64,000 nucleotides of DNA from Dichomitus squalens LYAD-421 SS1 (lineage: Eukaryota > Basidiomycota > Agaricomycetes > Polyporales > Polyporaceae), in assembly GCF_000275845.1 (NCBI RefSeq), contig NW_006766884.1:1-64000 (forward strand). Direction: 5' to 3'. The notes under the pieces were generated by a model. It made no database searches, was not told the DNA's origin, and saw nothing but the letters and a program-made list of their open reading frames with translations. Of the stretch, positions 34,567-47,329 are shown piece by piece. Every line of letters begins with the position of its first letter. Positions within the stretch are counted from its first letter, which is position 1. The position numbers and the translations under genes were made by a program.

Positions 34567-36786
34567 ATGGTCAAGCTACTCCTCTCCACGACCAGGGGCA
34601 ACTCCGGCAACCGCTTCTTTCCCCACCAAGGCTACCTTGGTCTCACCCCCGTCCGCGTCGAAGGCAGTACGTGCCACCGTCTCCCTCCCCTCCGTCCCCC
34701 ATACTCACATGCGCCGCAGTCGTACGCACAAAACTCGAAGAGGATGGCAGGCCAGTACCTGCGAAGTCCCTCTCCATCTCCATTCGCTGCTACCAGTCTC
34801 GCCTTACCCGTTCCCGCTCTGTCCGCTCTACCCTCGTCGTAGATCATACCGACGTCCTCTGGGTCAAACCTCCAAATAAAGAATATGCGGACGTCGGGGA
34901 GCTCGAGCTGCCTTTCAAGCTCACTCTGCCAAAGCGGACTCCGGGTTTCAGCACCGCAAATTATCAAGACTACCGTGTCTTCTGGCGGCTAGAAGCGAGT
35001 AAGTCATCACGCTAAATGTCACGCTTGCACCCCATCTGCCAATGTCCTGTTGGTGCATTTCCTTTGTCCGTGTTCTCATTCTCTCCTCCAAGTCCTCGAT
35101 CATGCACCATTTCCAGCCGTCGGCTCCCGCATTGTTCGGTACTATGATCTCGCCCTTGTCCGCTACGATCTTCCACCCTCGATACATCTCCCATTGCCCG
35201 GACACGCGCTCAATCACACAACAAACAAGCCTCGTGCACCTGTGGTCCGGTACAATGTCTTCGCCCCCACCACACCGGTAGGACCCTCTGACATCATACA
35301 CGCAACTCTCCTCCTACAGCCAGTAGACCCGTCAGTTGCTATCAGAAGCGCCACTGTGTCAATAGAGCGTCGGATAGAGCTTCACAACACGCCAGCTGCT
35401 CCCACTCCACTTGTCACTGCAGGCATCAATCATGTCGGAGCCGCTTCCCTTTCACCCATCGCAACCTTCTCGTCCGTTTCCCCTACACCTTCAATGTATC
35501 CCGACGAAGACGCTCCCACTCCAACAACTTCCCGCTTCAAACGCGGCTCTCGGTCCAATCCACAGTCGCCGTATGGACCTGGTCCATGGGGTTCTAGTCA
35601 ATCCGCATTGGACTCCGTGACGACTGTTTTCTCTAGTTCGTCCACTTTCCCCCTCCTATCACCGTCCAGTGTGACAAGTCTCTCCGGAGTTACTTCCCCC
35701 ATCCCCAGTCCTCGAATACCGTCGCCATCCCAGCCGCCACCCTCCCCTTCTCCATCTTCCGTGTCCGCATCACCCATCGTCTCTTCTGTTCCTTCCACTA
35801 GCGACGATATCCTCAAGACGCTGACTATGACACTCACAACAGCCGATGTCACTTCCTTCACATGCGACTCTTCCGGCGTCTGGGTCAAATCCGTTGGGCT
35901 GCAGTGGCCCGAAAACCGCAGTAATTCGCGGTGGGCTGTCGGCGAAACTATGCAGAGTGACTTTGCATCCGTCCGTTTCTATCTACGCACGAGAGTCATC
36001 GTTGCTGGACCCAGCGGATCAGAAACGCTCGACCTTGACGCGCGCGAGATCACTGTCGTCCCGACGAGCGAAGCCGATCGGAAGGTTGCTATGGAGAGGT
36101 GGGCAGAGCAGAAGGAGCTCTCGCTTCGAAGCAAATCGAAGAGCCCATGGAGAAAGCGCGGCGAGGACGGTTCGGGCGCGGACTCCAAGATGAACGGCCA
36201 CGGACTTCCATCCCCACCTCAGACCCCCGCGCAATCGAGTGACGGCGGTGACCACCGCCAGTCCACCCACTCCGAGCGCGATCGCGAGCGCAAATCGCGT
36301 AAGAAGGTACCGAGGAGACCACATACGTCCGCCGGTCCGAGCGACAAGTCGTCCTTCTCCTTCGCTACGAACGCTGCTGTGGTGTTGGGACGCTCCGATC
36401 GCGACCGCCCAGAACCTCTCTCGCATACTTCCAGTCGCGACTCGGCGTCTAGCTCGCACAGCGGGAACTCTTCGCACACGCGGATCAAGGATTCCGGTCT
36501 GGGCGAAAGCATGCTGAACGCGGTCGACAAGGTGCGCGGAAAATCGCGCGCGTCACGCGAGGATGGGAAGCGTGAGAGAGACACCGACGATGACAGGGAG
36601 GACGAGCGGGAATGGCGGGAAAAGGTGAAGGCAAAAACGTCCGGCCTGGATTTGAAGCTCGGAGCGCCCGTCGCCGACGTGCGCGCATGGGAGGATATCC
36701 TCGCTCACGTCGAGACGCAGTCGCAACGGAACAGTGTGGGCATTTTGGGGGTGTTGGGCATGTCGCGCAAGCGGACGGCGAGATAG
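34567..36786 (+). CDS. Arrestin-like domain protein
   Basis: Exons 34567-34666, 34720-34998 and 35093-36786 encode 690 aa. The N-terminal half has beta-sandwich segments of the arrestin N domain: VKLLLSTTRGNSGN, GYLGLTPVRVEG, SLSISIRCYQSR, DYRVFWRLEA and APVVRYNVFAPT. The later strands are VWVKSVGLQWPE and ARETITV-like segments. Fungal alpha-arrestins are adaptors that bring ubiquitin ligases to plasma-membrane transporters. No clear PPxY motif is visible, so ligase recruitment is uncertain. A Ser/Pro-rich insert and a basic, Ser/Glu-rich tail are probably disordered and phosphorylated. The last exon is 1694 nt without introns, which is unusual here. Confidence 0.75.
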
Positions 36787-39700
36787 TCCCCAGCTTGCCC
36801 AGCTCCCCCTCATCTTTACATCCGCACATCGACCTTCGCATGCACCAGACGACCGGTGTTCGCAGCTTGCTCGTCTGTATGCCTCCTCGTCATCGTTTGA
36901 CACCACGTTCGGCTCCAGTCTACGCTCTCTTTTCTATAGCGGCTTTCAGGTGATATGCTACGCATCGTCTCGAGCAGTTTCCTCTTCGCTTTCGGTTCAT
37001 TGCCCATTCGTTCCCCATGTTGTCGTATACGCCCATTGTTCTCTCGCGCACGTCTGCACATAGCAAACCCGTCTCTCACCTCCGTTCCTCGTTGCATTCG
37101 ACCTTTGCTTCCTACACATGCATCTCAAGCTTGCCACACACACCACTACATTCTGACTGCACACACAAGCACATCTATACCGCAATACCCGTCGATAATA
37201 GCAACAACTTGCTCGCTTCCGTCGTTACCGCTCTCCGGCTCGTACCCCATCCCAGGCCAACATCAGTCTTCGCCTCCCCCATCTTATACACGTCCTCTTC
37301 GACCACGACCACGCCCCTTCGGGTTCCATGCATCCGTGGCGCGTGCGTGGAATCATGTATCTGCTCACGTATGTTTGTAGTCTATCGATCGCACCCTAAT
37401 TCCCGCGAGCGCGTATGAATAATTCGTACGTACTTCCATCGTCCTCGTTCCCCAGCCACATACCGCACGCATCGCCATGTATTTCATAGTCTACTCACCG
37501 ATCGCACTTCCCATAGATAAATTATGCAGTGTTTGCGCTTCCCTGCCTCTCCCGGAGTCAAAATGCTACGTATCTACTTCGCGAAGACGTCGACCTGTTC
37601 TGTTCTGCGCCCTCTTTTCTTCCCCCGACGTTAGCTGACGCTCTGCGGTGGCTGCGAGCTACGCACATATATATACGTACGTACGTGCAGGAGCGCATCT
37701 GACACGGACATCGTCGCGACGAGCTGATGTGCGTTACGCAAATGGCAGATTGCAGTCCATGCACGACTTCTCGACGGTCAGATTTCCAGCTAATTTTCCG
37801 CCGACGGCGCTGCGTATCTCCCAGAAGGTGACTTCCCGCCTGGGCGTGGCTGCTTCTCGTCTCGTCCGTGCCGCCGGGCCCACGGCTTCTCGCCCTTCTG
37901 GCCCACAACGTGTCCGTGTTTCTCGCGCCGCGCGTGCAGGAATCCTCGCGGTGTCTTTCTCGGCGACGGACTTTTGCGTCCGCGCCGAACATGCTGCTAT
38001 CTAACTCTGCGATTTGTCCGAGCTGATCTGACGCGGTCTGCAGATTTCATAGAGATCCTGGTATCCGCATTGGCAACTGTCGGAGGCAGCTGGCCCGGAC
38101 GTGATGCATTGTCAAGAATGTCGGACGCCCGCCAGTGAGTCTCGCGGACCGTGTGGCGTAGCGCGCGTCCGAGGCTAGCCGGGTATGGATGCTCTCCGAA
38201 GTCCATCTTTGAGCTTCAAACAAACCTTCCGCTCGCCCGGCTCTCCTCCGCCTCGCGATCGTAGATCGATTGAAGAAATTGTCTCTTGTTTGCACGTCAG
38301 GTCTTGTCTCATGGGCAACCCCGTCTCGATGTACTTGCGTTTCATGTGAGCAAGATGTGATGAGGGCTGGACGTCCCGACTGTGGGCTCCTCCGTAGCGC
38401 AGCCTTCGAATCGATGAATGGCGGCCGCGGGGAACGGGGCGTACGTACGTACTGTGCAGTGAGCCAATCTGATCCAACGCTCCCCAGTACATACCGTCAT
38501 CGTGAGGCAAACGACGAGGGGGTGCGACCCTCGTCGCTAGGGTATGATAGCGTGCGGTCCCCCAGTCCCCACACTTCACAGATGCGGGTGTTGTTGTCGC
38601 ACGCAATTACGCTCGGCGTTGATTGGGAGGAAGGGACGTTCTCAGCTTCGATACAGGGAAGCTCGAACGCGTGTAGTTCTGCGGACATGTGCACCTTCCG
38701 CAGGCGACGTCACGTTGTCGCGGCCTTGTGCTGTGCGGCCCTCGGTCGTTTGCTCGAAGCACCACGCCAAGACGGCATCCGCGCGGGAGGCTTCGAGGGT
38801 AAGGCCAGCCACTCAATTCATGCATTCTAGACTTTCCAGGAAGAGCTAGAGGTCGGAGTGAAGTGGGCGCCACTTGGGATCTTGTGCGGGGCTCTGCGTG
38901 CTGTACTTACTTACAACATGGCAAGACTCCCGATATGGGTAGGTGGGCGGTCAGAGAGGGAGGCGTGTGTATCAACTCTGAGATAGAGTTCCTACTAACC
39001 CGCACATGTCAACATGCCCCCATTTCCCACTCCATCCGGAACCGATGTTGAGAGCGGCTAAGTGCGAGATGGGAGAGCGCGATGAGATGTTCAGACGAGA
39101 TGCCGGGGCACAGGCATGCGATGAAGTCAAAATTGGCTTGGGATGGTGAACCATATGTACCGGCCCGGTCCAAATGGCGGCTTCATCGGGACGAGCTTGC
39201 GGGCAAGTGACACAGCTAACATACGTGCACATCGTGGTAAAGGCTGACTGAATAGGAGTCTCAGGCTCACACAGGATTGTCTCACGAACATGGTATGCTG
39301 ACCCGGTCACCCCCCCCCCCCGCCGACGACCTGCAGAAGAGCATAGTAGTTTGGACTAGAAATGCCAATGAGACCCTCGCGGACGATTACATAACAAGAA
39401 TTTGTGGCAGGACAAGATGATCTGTCATCATCGAGAGCCTCATGATCCTGAACGATCCAACTGCAGGTGAGTAACCTCTCCAGAAACTACTGTTGGGCCC
39501 AGTATGGTAGATACTTGCCATTCCGCGTGATTCGCACAACAGCAAAACATCCACGCTGTCTCCCTCTGAGACCAGTCCCTCTTCGGCAGGTTCTTCTCAC
39601 ATCCAGAGCCTGCTTCGCCTGCCTTGGCTGCCACAAACATCACCAGAAGGCGTCGAGAGGCCCCGCTAAGGCTATACGCCGCTTTTGCCACGCTGCCAAA

Positions 39701-41974
39701 AGTGCGCTGATTGAACATGGACATGTTTCGACATGCATATGCCTTTCCTGGCGGCCGGAGCTCGAGGCTGTGTACGTTTGGTTTTGCGCGGTCAGTGTGA
39801 CACCCCCTCGAGGCTCGGCGACTCTTGGCATTCGTTGATGAGTCCGCAGCTCTGCCGCCTTAACAGCCGTTCGCCCGGCGGACCGCTCTGAGCTTCGCTC
39901 GTTATCTGTGGCCATCGACGAGACGAAGAGGAGCTCCGAAGGGCCCGAAAGAACCATCTAACACCGCCCGTGGCAATCACGAGGTGCGCGCCGACATGCA
40001 TGTCGTGCGGCTTCGTTCTCCCGTAGGGAGAGCCGCCGACTGAAAGACCACTTCAGGCCATTCGGGAGCCTCACTTACGGCAGCGCGGTACCGAGAGCAT
40101 GTGGCACCGCGGAGCCAGAGCGTCCGATGCTACTTAGACAGGCTCTGCTTCTCATCTTCTCCGGTCACGGAATGATGGCTGCCGTGTACGCGTGCCGGCG
40201 TGGGCTGCCCCCACGGGCCACTGATGAGCGTGTCGCTCTCGGGGGTTCCTCGGGGTCAATACGTATACCGTTTTCTTACCTCTTGCACCCTGGAGGCGGG
40301 GTTATCTGGTCAGTCTATTTGTTTTCAAGATTTGAGATACGCCGCGACTGACCGGTAAGCTCATCGTAGATGCTACCCGGAGAGTATTTGGAGATTGGTG
40401 TATAAGGCGGTAGAGCATGGAAATATCGAGATCATACGTTTGCGAATGGCTTCAATCACTAGCAAAAGATGCCTTACGACTCGCACGGCATGCAAGAAGA
40501 TCGTCTGCCGCCGGTCCTACTAAAACACTGTAAATGGACCCCAGGCTTTTTGCCATCGTCCGCCGCACCTACAGTTATGCCTTTTGAGCTATGTACAGAA
40601 TATCCCTCATTGCGAAGGGATCATGGGACTCACATATTCCTTACTACAATTCATGAGGTAGCTGTACTGAGCTATCTGCATATGCACCCCGTATCGTCTA
40701 GAGCGAACGTTTATGGTTGCATGATATTGTAAGTCTACCTGCCGATGGGCGAGCCGAAGAAGGGCTATCCGTATGGCATCGCCTTCTATCATGCGATTGA
40801 TACTACCTTCCGCCATTCCCGACCTGATAAAGGTGGTATGTCTCACGCCTCGTATGCCGCCGCTTATACGAATCATAAGCTTCAACAGACTCCGCCCGAA
40901 AACTTACTAAGCAGGTCAATCACCTACCCGATCGCTTTCCCCAACGTGTGACACCTTCTTTGCACAAGGTTTGACTTACCCGGGTCGAAACACGTCTATC
41001 CGCGTGGCCAGTGAAGGGGATCTCGGCCAAACAGAGTTCGATCGGTCCGCGAGGCGGGTCATTTGCGCACCACGTTCCCGAGGAAAGTACCAAGGCCCAG
41101 CAGGGAAGGCTTATGACGAGAACATGGCGGCTGAGAAGCACCACTAAGGACGCCGCGTGGCTAGCTTCGTTTGGCCCTTCTGCCGCAAGTGACGAGAACG
41201 ACGGTGCTTCGGAATCTATGGCGGCTTGCTCCAGCAGTGGAGGAGGCGGGGGTCAACGTCCTGAAGAGGGAGCTACCGGAAGTCTCGTCACCAATAGAAT
41301 TCACTTCACGGTTACCGGCCATGCGCTCACTTGGTTCGACGAGGGCGAAAAAGAGGTGATATCATCACCCAGTTCGCCGATTTCTGGGCGTGCTCCCACC
41401 GCAAGTGGCTTGTGAATCCACGCGTTGTAGTCTTGCCTGCTGCCTGGCCTCGAACCGCGCGGACGGGTGGCAGTATGGTGGCGCACACTGAGTTAAGCTT
41501 TTCTCTGGAAGTTTTCAAGGCATGGCATTATTCTGTTTCAGGATCTGCCCGACAGATCAAAGGTCATAAGATACGTCTCGTTTCATCTCAAGTCGGACGT
41601 AGCTTACGAAGCATATGCTCTGGAAAGGACATTGTTGTTCATTCGTGCGAACTTTTCAGGGTCTGAGATGTTTCTACTCAGGGGTCTGAGTAACTGGTCT
41701 AGTCGTGGGTGGTTCAGTAACGTTAACCATCACTGCCTAACTTACATGGCGAGAGCCCAGAGCGCTGGGCTGGGCTTTTATTCGTTCGCACGCGTGGAAT
41801 GAGTCGCGCGCTGGCCTGTCCGTGACGAGCGACGATCTCCGGCTTCCCCATATTGTCAACGTACAGAGCTATCACAAGGACTGAACACTTACATCATGGA
41901 ATCACCTCATGCCGGTAGGGATATCAGGAAGCCTACCATCACCGTTACATGGAGTAGGTACGTACGACATGAAG
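36787..41974. other. Gene-poor region, about 5 kb
   Basis: 3' flanks of the arrestin-like gene and SHQ1 enclose sequence with only short, unbiased ORFs. Local features are an ATATAT/ACGT alternating run near 37666-37688 and a 12-C homopolymer at 39310-39321. No transposon ends or RNA genes were recognised. Confidence 0.4.
39310..39321 (+). repeat. Poly-C run
   Basis: Twelve consecutive C bases in non-coding sequence. Its true length may be uncertain because homopolymers are error-prone. Confidence 0.9.
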
Positions 41975-43703
41975 CTACGGTAAAGGGGCGGGAAGCATCC
42001 GCTCAATTTCGTCCTCCGATTCATCATCGCTGTCAGTGTCCCGCTGGGCGTCTTCACGGGCGAGGCTCTCAAGCTCCTCTAAATCCCACCTGATCATGCT
42101 CTTCGTCATGCGGAGACTCTTGACAGCATCTGCTAACCTTGATAGAATTTCATCGCTGGATAGACAGTGTTACCATACCAGCTGAGTTATTGCGCCATAT
42201 GGCTGAGCTTACCTGGCATACGCTAGCGTCCATACGCAGAAGTCATCCACCCATATTTTGCTGTAGACGTAATACACCTCGTGATGATCCAAGATGTCTT
42301 TCACTTCCAGCAAACACCGCGCCACGAGTCGCTTACCGCGCGACAGAAGGCCTGCGACGTCCGCACGGCATGCTTCTGCTAGCGCGAAAGAGCGATACAA
42401 CGGGAATGCGAGGGCACGCCGATAGGAGACAGTGAAGGTCGAAGCTACCTCTGCCTCGGTGAATGCACCCGGTACCGCAGAACGCTGCTGCGGTTGGTCA
42501 TAAGGCGCGGGATCCAGTGCGGAGAAAGCTGGTGTGAGAGACGCGAGGGTCCAAGCGCTTTCCGGTGTCGGGTCATGCTGGGTCGTCCGCATTTCATACG
42601 CATACGAGAATAGTACGGTAAGCAACGTCAGATACAGGGCATGGGTCTGCGCTGGCGTTGATAGATCTGTTGATAAAAGGTCAGTGCTTTGTGGAGCCAG
42701 TCAGCTGTTGTCAATACGCACACTCCTTTCGGGGAAGGCGTAGCATGACTATATTCTCTTTCTCTGTGTACTCAAACTCTTCTGGCGGGGAAGTGAGGTG
42801 GGGGTTCGGCCATGAGATGAGTTCCCGGATGTATTCGTCGTCGACGTAGTCAGCCCTACGTAGCGCCTTCGGATTAGCATCAGATCATGGGAAGTACTTC
42901 CCCTGCTCACATGTAGTATTCTTCATCCCACTTCTCGTCCTCGTGTTTGAGACGTTTTTGGCGGCGCTCTTCGGGAGTGCTCGTTTCGGCGTCGGCGCGA
43001 AGTTCATTGACCTCATTCTCAGTATGTTCCGCATGCCTGAAGTATCCGGAATGCGTGTTTAAGAAGCCGTACCGCTGCTCAGCGGTCGTCCGGAGTGGTG
43101 GTAATACCTCCGGAATAGATTGTGGCAGTTGCCAGTCGTTCTCTGCGGCTGCGAAATACAAGGTTCGTTTGGCCGTGTGATCGGGAGGCAAGTCGGCGGC
43201 CGCATACCTTCTAAGATCTCCCGCTGCTCTAACGTCAGCTCTTGCGTCCGCTCAGCGAGTTCGTCCACACCATCATCTTGTGGCGTCTCTGGATTTTCCA
43301 AGATCTCTATTACTGGCTGTGTCTGTGCTTCCTTAGGCGGGCGTGGCGCGAGGAGCTTAGCTAGCAGGTCGAGGTCTTCGAACTCTTGTCCAGAAACTTC
43401 CTTGGTAAGTGTCACCGTCAGATATCCGGTGCTCGGGTCATAGACAGCGGATGATGCGTCGCCTTCAAGGAGCGCGTGCGAGAAATTGAGCCGTAGGAAG
43501 TAGGGGTTGATGTGAACGCTGAAGAGCGTCTCGTCGACACTGATCTCGACGTCCGATGCCTACTTCCGTTCCCGGAAAATTTCAGCTCAAGTGCAGGTAT
43601 TGGCGGCGTAAAAACTAGATGGACTTACCCGCACGGACGGGCAGTATATGCTAATGACCACCGAATTTTCTGTCTGGGAACAGGAAAAGCGAGGGGTGAT
43701 CAT
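41975..43703 (-). CDS. SHQ1: SHQ1, H/ACA snoRNP assembly factor
   Basis: Exons 43703-43629, 43559-43208, 43148-42911, 42855-42722, 42666-42213 and 42155-41975 encode 477 aa. The N-terminal CS (Hsp20-like) domain starts MITPRFSCSQTENSVVISIY, followed by CPSVRASDVEISVDETLF and HINPYFLRLNFSHAL. The SHQ1-specific helical domain includes RYGFLNTHSGYFRH, DYVDDEYIRELISWPNPH and YLTLLTVLFSYAYEMR. The tail is acidic. Family knowledge: SHQ1 holds the pseudouridine synthase dyskerin/Cbf5 before H/ACA RNP assembly. Length and order match. All introns are 55-69 nt. The gene diverges from anthranilate synthase with 334 bp between start codons. Confidence 0.93.
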
Positions 43704-43926
43704 GGTGGTTTGTTAGAGCGTTGCGTAGTGTACGGGCGCTCCGTCGCGGAATGGATAGATGTCGTCTGGAATCGCAGCTTTGACTGCATCACCTCGCAAT
43801 GGCTGGTCGTCTGCTCCGATGCTGTCGCGACTGACCGCTAGAGCCCTCTTCAGTTATGAAAGCCGGACTCGAGTTCGGAAGTGAGTTGAGAGCGAGGACA
43901 GATGCCTGCCAGCAGGCGTGCTCGGG

Positions 43927-43933
43927 TGACTCA
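43927..43933 (+). promoter_or_regulatory. Gcn4/Cpc1-type site upstream of anthranilate synthase
   Basis: The perfect palindromic core TGACTCA lies 104 bp before the ATG of the tryptophan gene and upstream of its TATA box. Gcn4/Cpc1 bZIP factors bind this motif in general amino-acid control. Confidence 0.6.
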
Positions 43934-43972
43934 GGCGCACAATTTCTTCGGGTTCACCATCCACGCTGCTCA

Positions 43973-43980
43973 GTATATAA
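43973..43980 (+). promoter_or_regulatory. TATA box of anthranilate synthase gene
   Basis: GTATATAA lies about 58 bp before the ATG at 44038 and 40 bp downstream of the TGACTCA motif. Confidence 0.6.
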
Positions 43981-44037
43981 CCCTTTTGCCCGACGTTCTC
44001 CCTCAGCGATATCCTGGCCGCACCGCACTCGCTGAAT

Positions 44038-45874
44038 ATGTCTCTAGATACCCAGGTCAATATGCATGTTGATCCGGGAGACGTGTTCGGTTCTGACGGT
44101 CCCGATTGTTCCTTCCACAGAAACTCCCAGCGTTTCCACCTCTATCTACTGTTGAACACATCATTCTCAAGGAAAAGCAAGGGAACTGCGTTCCAGTATA
44201 CGTCGAGCTCCCTGGCGACTTCCTCACACCATGCGTCGCGTACTTGCGGATAGCGAAGGACTCGAAGTATAGCTTTCTTTTGGAGTCGGTAGTTGCGGGG
44301 GAGAACCTTGCGCGATATAGCTTCGTCGGAGCGGGTGCGTCCTCCATTCAATCCATCTACCACCCTTTCCACCCCGCACTCACGCACAATTGCGTATCAA
44401 GACCCGTTCAAAATCATCCGGGTGGGACCCAATGAAGAGACGACTGGGGACCCGTTGGTCGCGCTGCAGAAGGAGCTGGGGATGTACAAGTATGTAAAGC
44501 TCCCCGAAGTCCCCACATTCACAGGCGGCGCGATCGGATATGTCGGGTACGATTCTATCATGCATTTCGAGTCCAAAACCGCGCGTGTGGTAGAAGACCC
44601 CCTCCGTATTCCCGAGGCGATCTTCATGCTTGTCGACACCCTTCTCATCTACGACCACCTCTACCAAAGCCTGAAGGTCGTCTCGCACGTTTTTTGTCCT
44701 GGGGATGCTGGCCAAGTCAACTTGTCGTTCATCTATCAGACCGCGGTCTCGAAGGCGAGGAGGCTGGCCAAGCTCATCATGAGCACCACGACACCAGAGG
44801 TGTACCAGCAGCCAATCGTACTAGGAAACGAGGCCGTCTCGAACGTCGGAAAGGCGGGATACGAGGGCTTTGTGACGAAGCTGAAGGAGCATATTGTGGC
44901 GGGAGACATCATCCAGGCAGTACCATCGCAACGACTGGCGCGTCCGACCAACCTCCATCCGTTCAACGCATACAGGCATCTACGGCGCATCAACCCGAGT
45001 CCATACATGTTCTACCTCGATTGTGGTCACATACAAATTGTCGGAGCAAGTCCGGAAACGCTGTGCAAGGTAGAGAAGAACAAGGTGTACAACCATGCTA
45101 TTGCTGGTACCATTCGAAGAGGGCAGACACTTGAAGGTGCGCGTGCCTTGTGTCCGTCGCCTTCTGTCATACCCTAATTGACCGTTATTCCAGAGGACGA
45201 GAAGTTAGGTGCAGAGCTTCTCGCGTCGGAGAAGGACAGGGCCGAGCACATCATGCTGGTTGACCTCGCACGGAACGATGTGAACCGCGTGTGCAAGCCG
45301 GAGACGGTGCACGTCGACCATCTGCTCAAGCTTGAGAAGTTCAGCCATGTCATTCACTTGACTTCGCAAGTCTCTGGCGTCCTGAGGGCCGGTAAGACTA
45401 GGTACGCCTTTTCAGGCAAGACAGCTTCTGTCGCCCCTTGTATCTGACGATTACGGTATAGGTTCGACGCGTTCCGATCCATCTTCCCCGCAGGCACGGT
45501 GTCTGGAGCTCCGAAGATTAAGGCCATTGAGCTCATCTACGAGCTTGAGAAGCAGCGCCGAGGCGTTTATGCCGGCGCAGTGGGACGCTTCGACTTCGCC
45601 GACGACGAGATGGACACTTGCATCGCCATTCGTACCATGGTATTCAAGGATGGCATCGCGTATCTACAAGCTGGAGGAGGTATTGTTTACGACAGCGTGG
45701 AAGAGGACGAGTACGTGGAGACATTGAACAAGCTCAAGGGTAACATGAGAGCGCTCGATGTAGCGGAACGTACGTTGTCTCAACTTACCTCCTTTGATGG
45801 AGAACGTGCTGACCACACGGGACCTCGCAGAGTACTGGCACGATATCCAAAATGCGAAGGGTGCGCCGGCATAA
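44038..45874 (+). CDS. Anthranilate synthase component I (tryptophan biosynthesis)
   Basis: Exons 44038-44055, 44121-44334, 44402-45136, 45194-45401, 45462-45769 and 45831-45874 encode 508 aa. It converts chorismate to anthranilate with ammonia from the component II glutamine amidotransferase. Motifs are [15 protein letters not shown] and [18 protein letters not shown] (feedback-site region). The catalytic core has [64 protein letters not shown] and [14 protein letters not shown]. Exon 1 is only 18 nt (MSLDTQ). The gene is convergent with uS2m, 40 bp between stop codons. The part from 45279 onward is repeated exactly at 46348, so this left copy is the only complete one. Confidence 0.96.
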
Positions 45875-46260
45875 TGATGTATTAAAGAACATATTGTAGT
45901 GTACGAGTGGCGATCTATGCTGAGTGTGGCTCCCTGTGCCGTGGCCCCTTCTTGGCTGCCACAAGTGCAGCCTTTGCCTGCTCCTCCTCGTAGAGCGCGA
46001 CACCTTCTCGACCCGCTACGCTGAGAAGTCCCGCGATGAGCTCTGCTGTCCGTGTGCTCTCGTCGTTGGCCGGAATGGGGTACATGACAACCCGAGGGTC
46101 GACGTTCGAGTCGACGATACCGATGGTAGGTACATGCTCGAGAGCGCACTCTCGTATGGCGTGGATGTTGGGGATGGGATTGAGGAAGATGACGAGGTCG
46201 GGGACGACCTGCTCATCCTTCGCAACGTCGGGGCCGAACATGTGGACCCTATTCGTCAGC
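45279..46260. repeat. 982-bp direct repeat, left copy (assembly overlap)
   Basis: This stretch is repeated, apparently without any mismatch, at 46348-47329 (offset 1069). It covers the end of anthranilate synthase and the C-terminal part of uS2m. The left copy ends exactly at the N run and the right copy begins exactly after it. Confidence 0.95.
45915..46260 (-). pseudogene. Partial copy of uS2m gene cut by the gap
   Basis: This encodes the C-terminal 115 residues of mitochondrial ribosomal protein uS2m (HMFGPDVAKDEQ to the stop), identical to the complete gene at 46984-47954. It runs into the N run. It is probably not a real pseudogene but the end of one contig. Confidence 0.85.
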
Positions 46261-46347
46261 NNNNNNNNNNNNNNNNNNNNNNNNNNNNNNNNNNNNNNNN
46301 NNNNNNNNNNNNNNNNNNNNNNNNNNNNNNNNNNNNNNNNNNNNNNN
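46261..46347. other. Assembly gap (87 N)
   Basis: A run of 87 undetermined bases between two identical 982-bp sequences. The natural reading is an unmerged contig overlap whose gap size is not meaningful. Confidence 0.97.
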
Positions 46348-46943
46348 TGTGAACCGCGTGTGCAAGCCGGAGACGGTGCACGTCGACCATCTGCTCAAGC
46401 TTGAGAAGTTCAGCCATGTCATTCACTTGACTTCGCAAGTCTCTGGCGTCCTGAGGGCCGGTAAGACTAGGTACGCCTTTTCAGGCAAGACAGCTTCTGT
46501 CGCCCCTTGTATCTGACGATTACGGTATAGGTTCGACGCGTTCCGATCCATCTTCCCCGCAGGCACGGTGTCTGGAGCTCCGAAGATTAAGGCCATTGAG
46601 CTCATCTACGAGCTTGAGAAGCAGCGCCGAGGCGTTTATGCCGGCGCAGTGGGACGCTTCGACTTCGCCGACGACGAGATGGACACTTGCATCGCCATTC
46701 GTACCATGGTATTCAAGGATGGCATCGCGTATCTACAAGCTGGAGGAGGTATTGTTTACGACAGCGTGGAAGAGGACGAGTACGTGGAGACATTGAACAA
46801 GCTCAAGGGTAACATGAGAGCGCTCGATGTAGCGGAACGTACGTTGTCTCAACTTACCTCCTTTGATGGAGAACGTGCTGACCACACGGGACCTCGCAGA
46901 GTACTGGCACGATATCCAAAATGCGAAGGGTGCGCCGGCATAA
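46348..46943 (+). pseudogene. Duplicated 3' part of anthranilate synthase I after the gap
   Basis: Copies of the end of exon 4 (to 46470), exon 5 (46531-46838) and exon 6 (46900-46943) start inside codons for VNRVCKP. They lack every upstream exon and a promoter. They equal 45279-45874 base for base and are most simply the other side of an unmerged contig overlap. Confidence 0.85.
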
Positions 46944-47329
46944 TGATGTATTAAAGAACATATTGTAGTGTACGAGTGGCGATCTATGCTGAGTGTGGCT
47001 CCCTGTGCCGTGGCCCCTTCTTGGCTGCCACAAGTGCAGCCTTTGCCTGCTCCTCCTCGTAGAGCGCGACACCTTCTCGACCCGCTACGCTGAGAAGTCC
47101 CGCGATGAGCTCTGCTGTCCGTGTGCTCTCGTCGTTGGCCGGAATGGGGTACATGACAACCCGAGGGTCGACGTTCGAGTCGACGATACCGATGGTAGGT
47201 ACATGCTCGAGAGCGCACTCTCGTATGGCGTGGATGTTGGGGATGGGATTGAGGAAGATGACGAGGTCGGGGACGACCTGCTCATCCTTCGCAACGTCGG
47301 GGCCGAACATGTGGACCCTATTCGTCAGC
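46348..47329. repeat. 982-bp direct repeat, right copy (assembly overlap)
   Basis: Right copy of the repeat described at 45279-46260. Encoded peptides on both strands are identical between copies. Confidence 0.95.

Noticed and set aside
45279..47329. Tandem duplication of anthranilate synthase and uS2m genes as a biological event
   Set aside because: Exact identity and borders coinciding with the N run fit an unmerged contig overlap far better.
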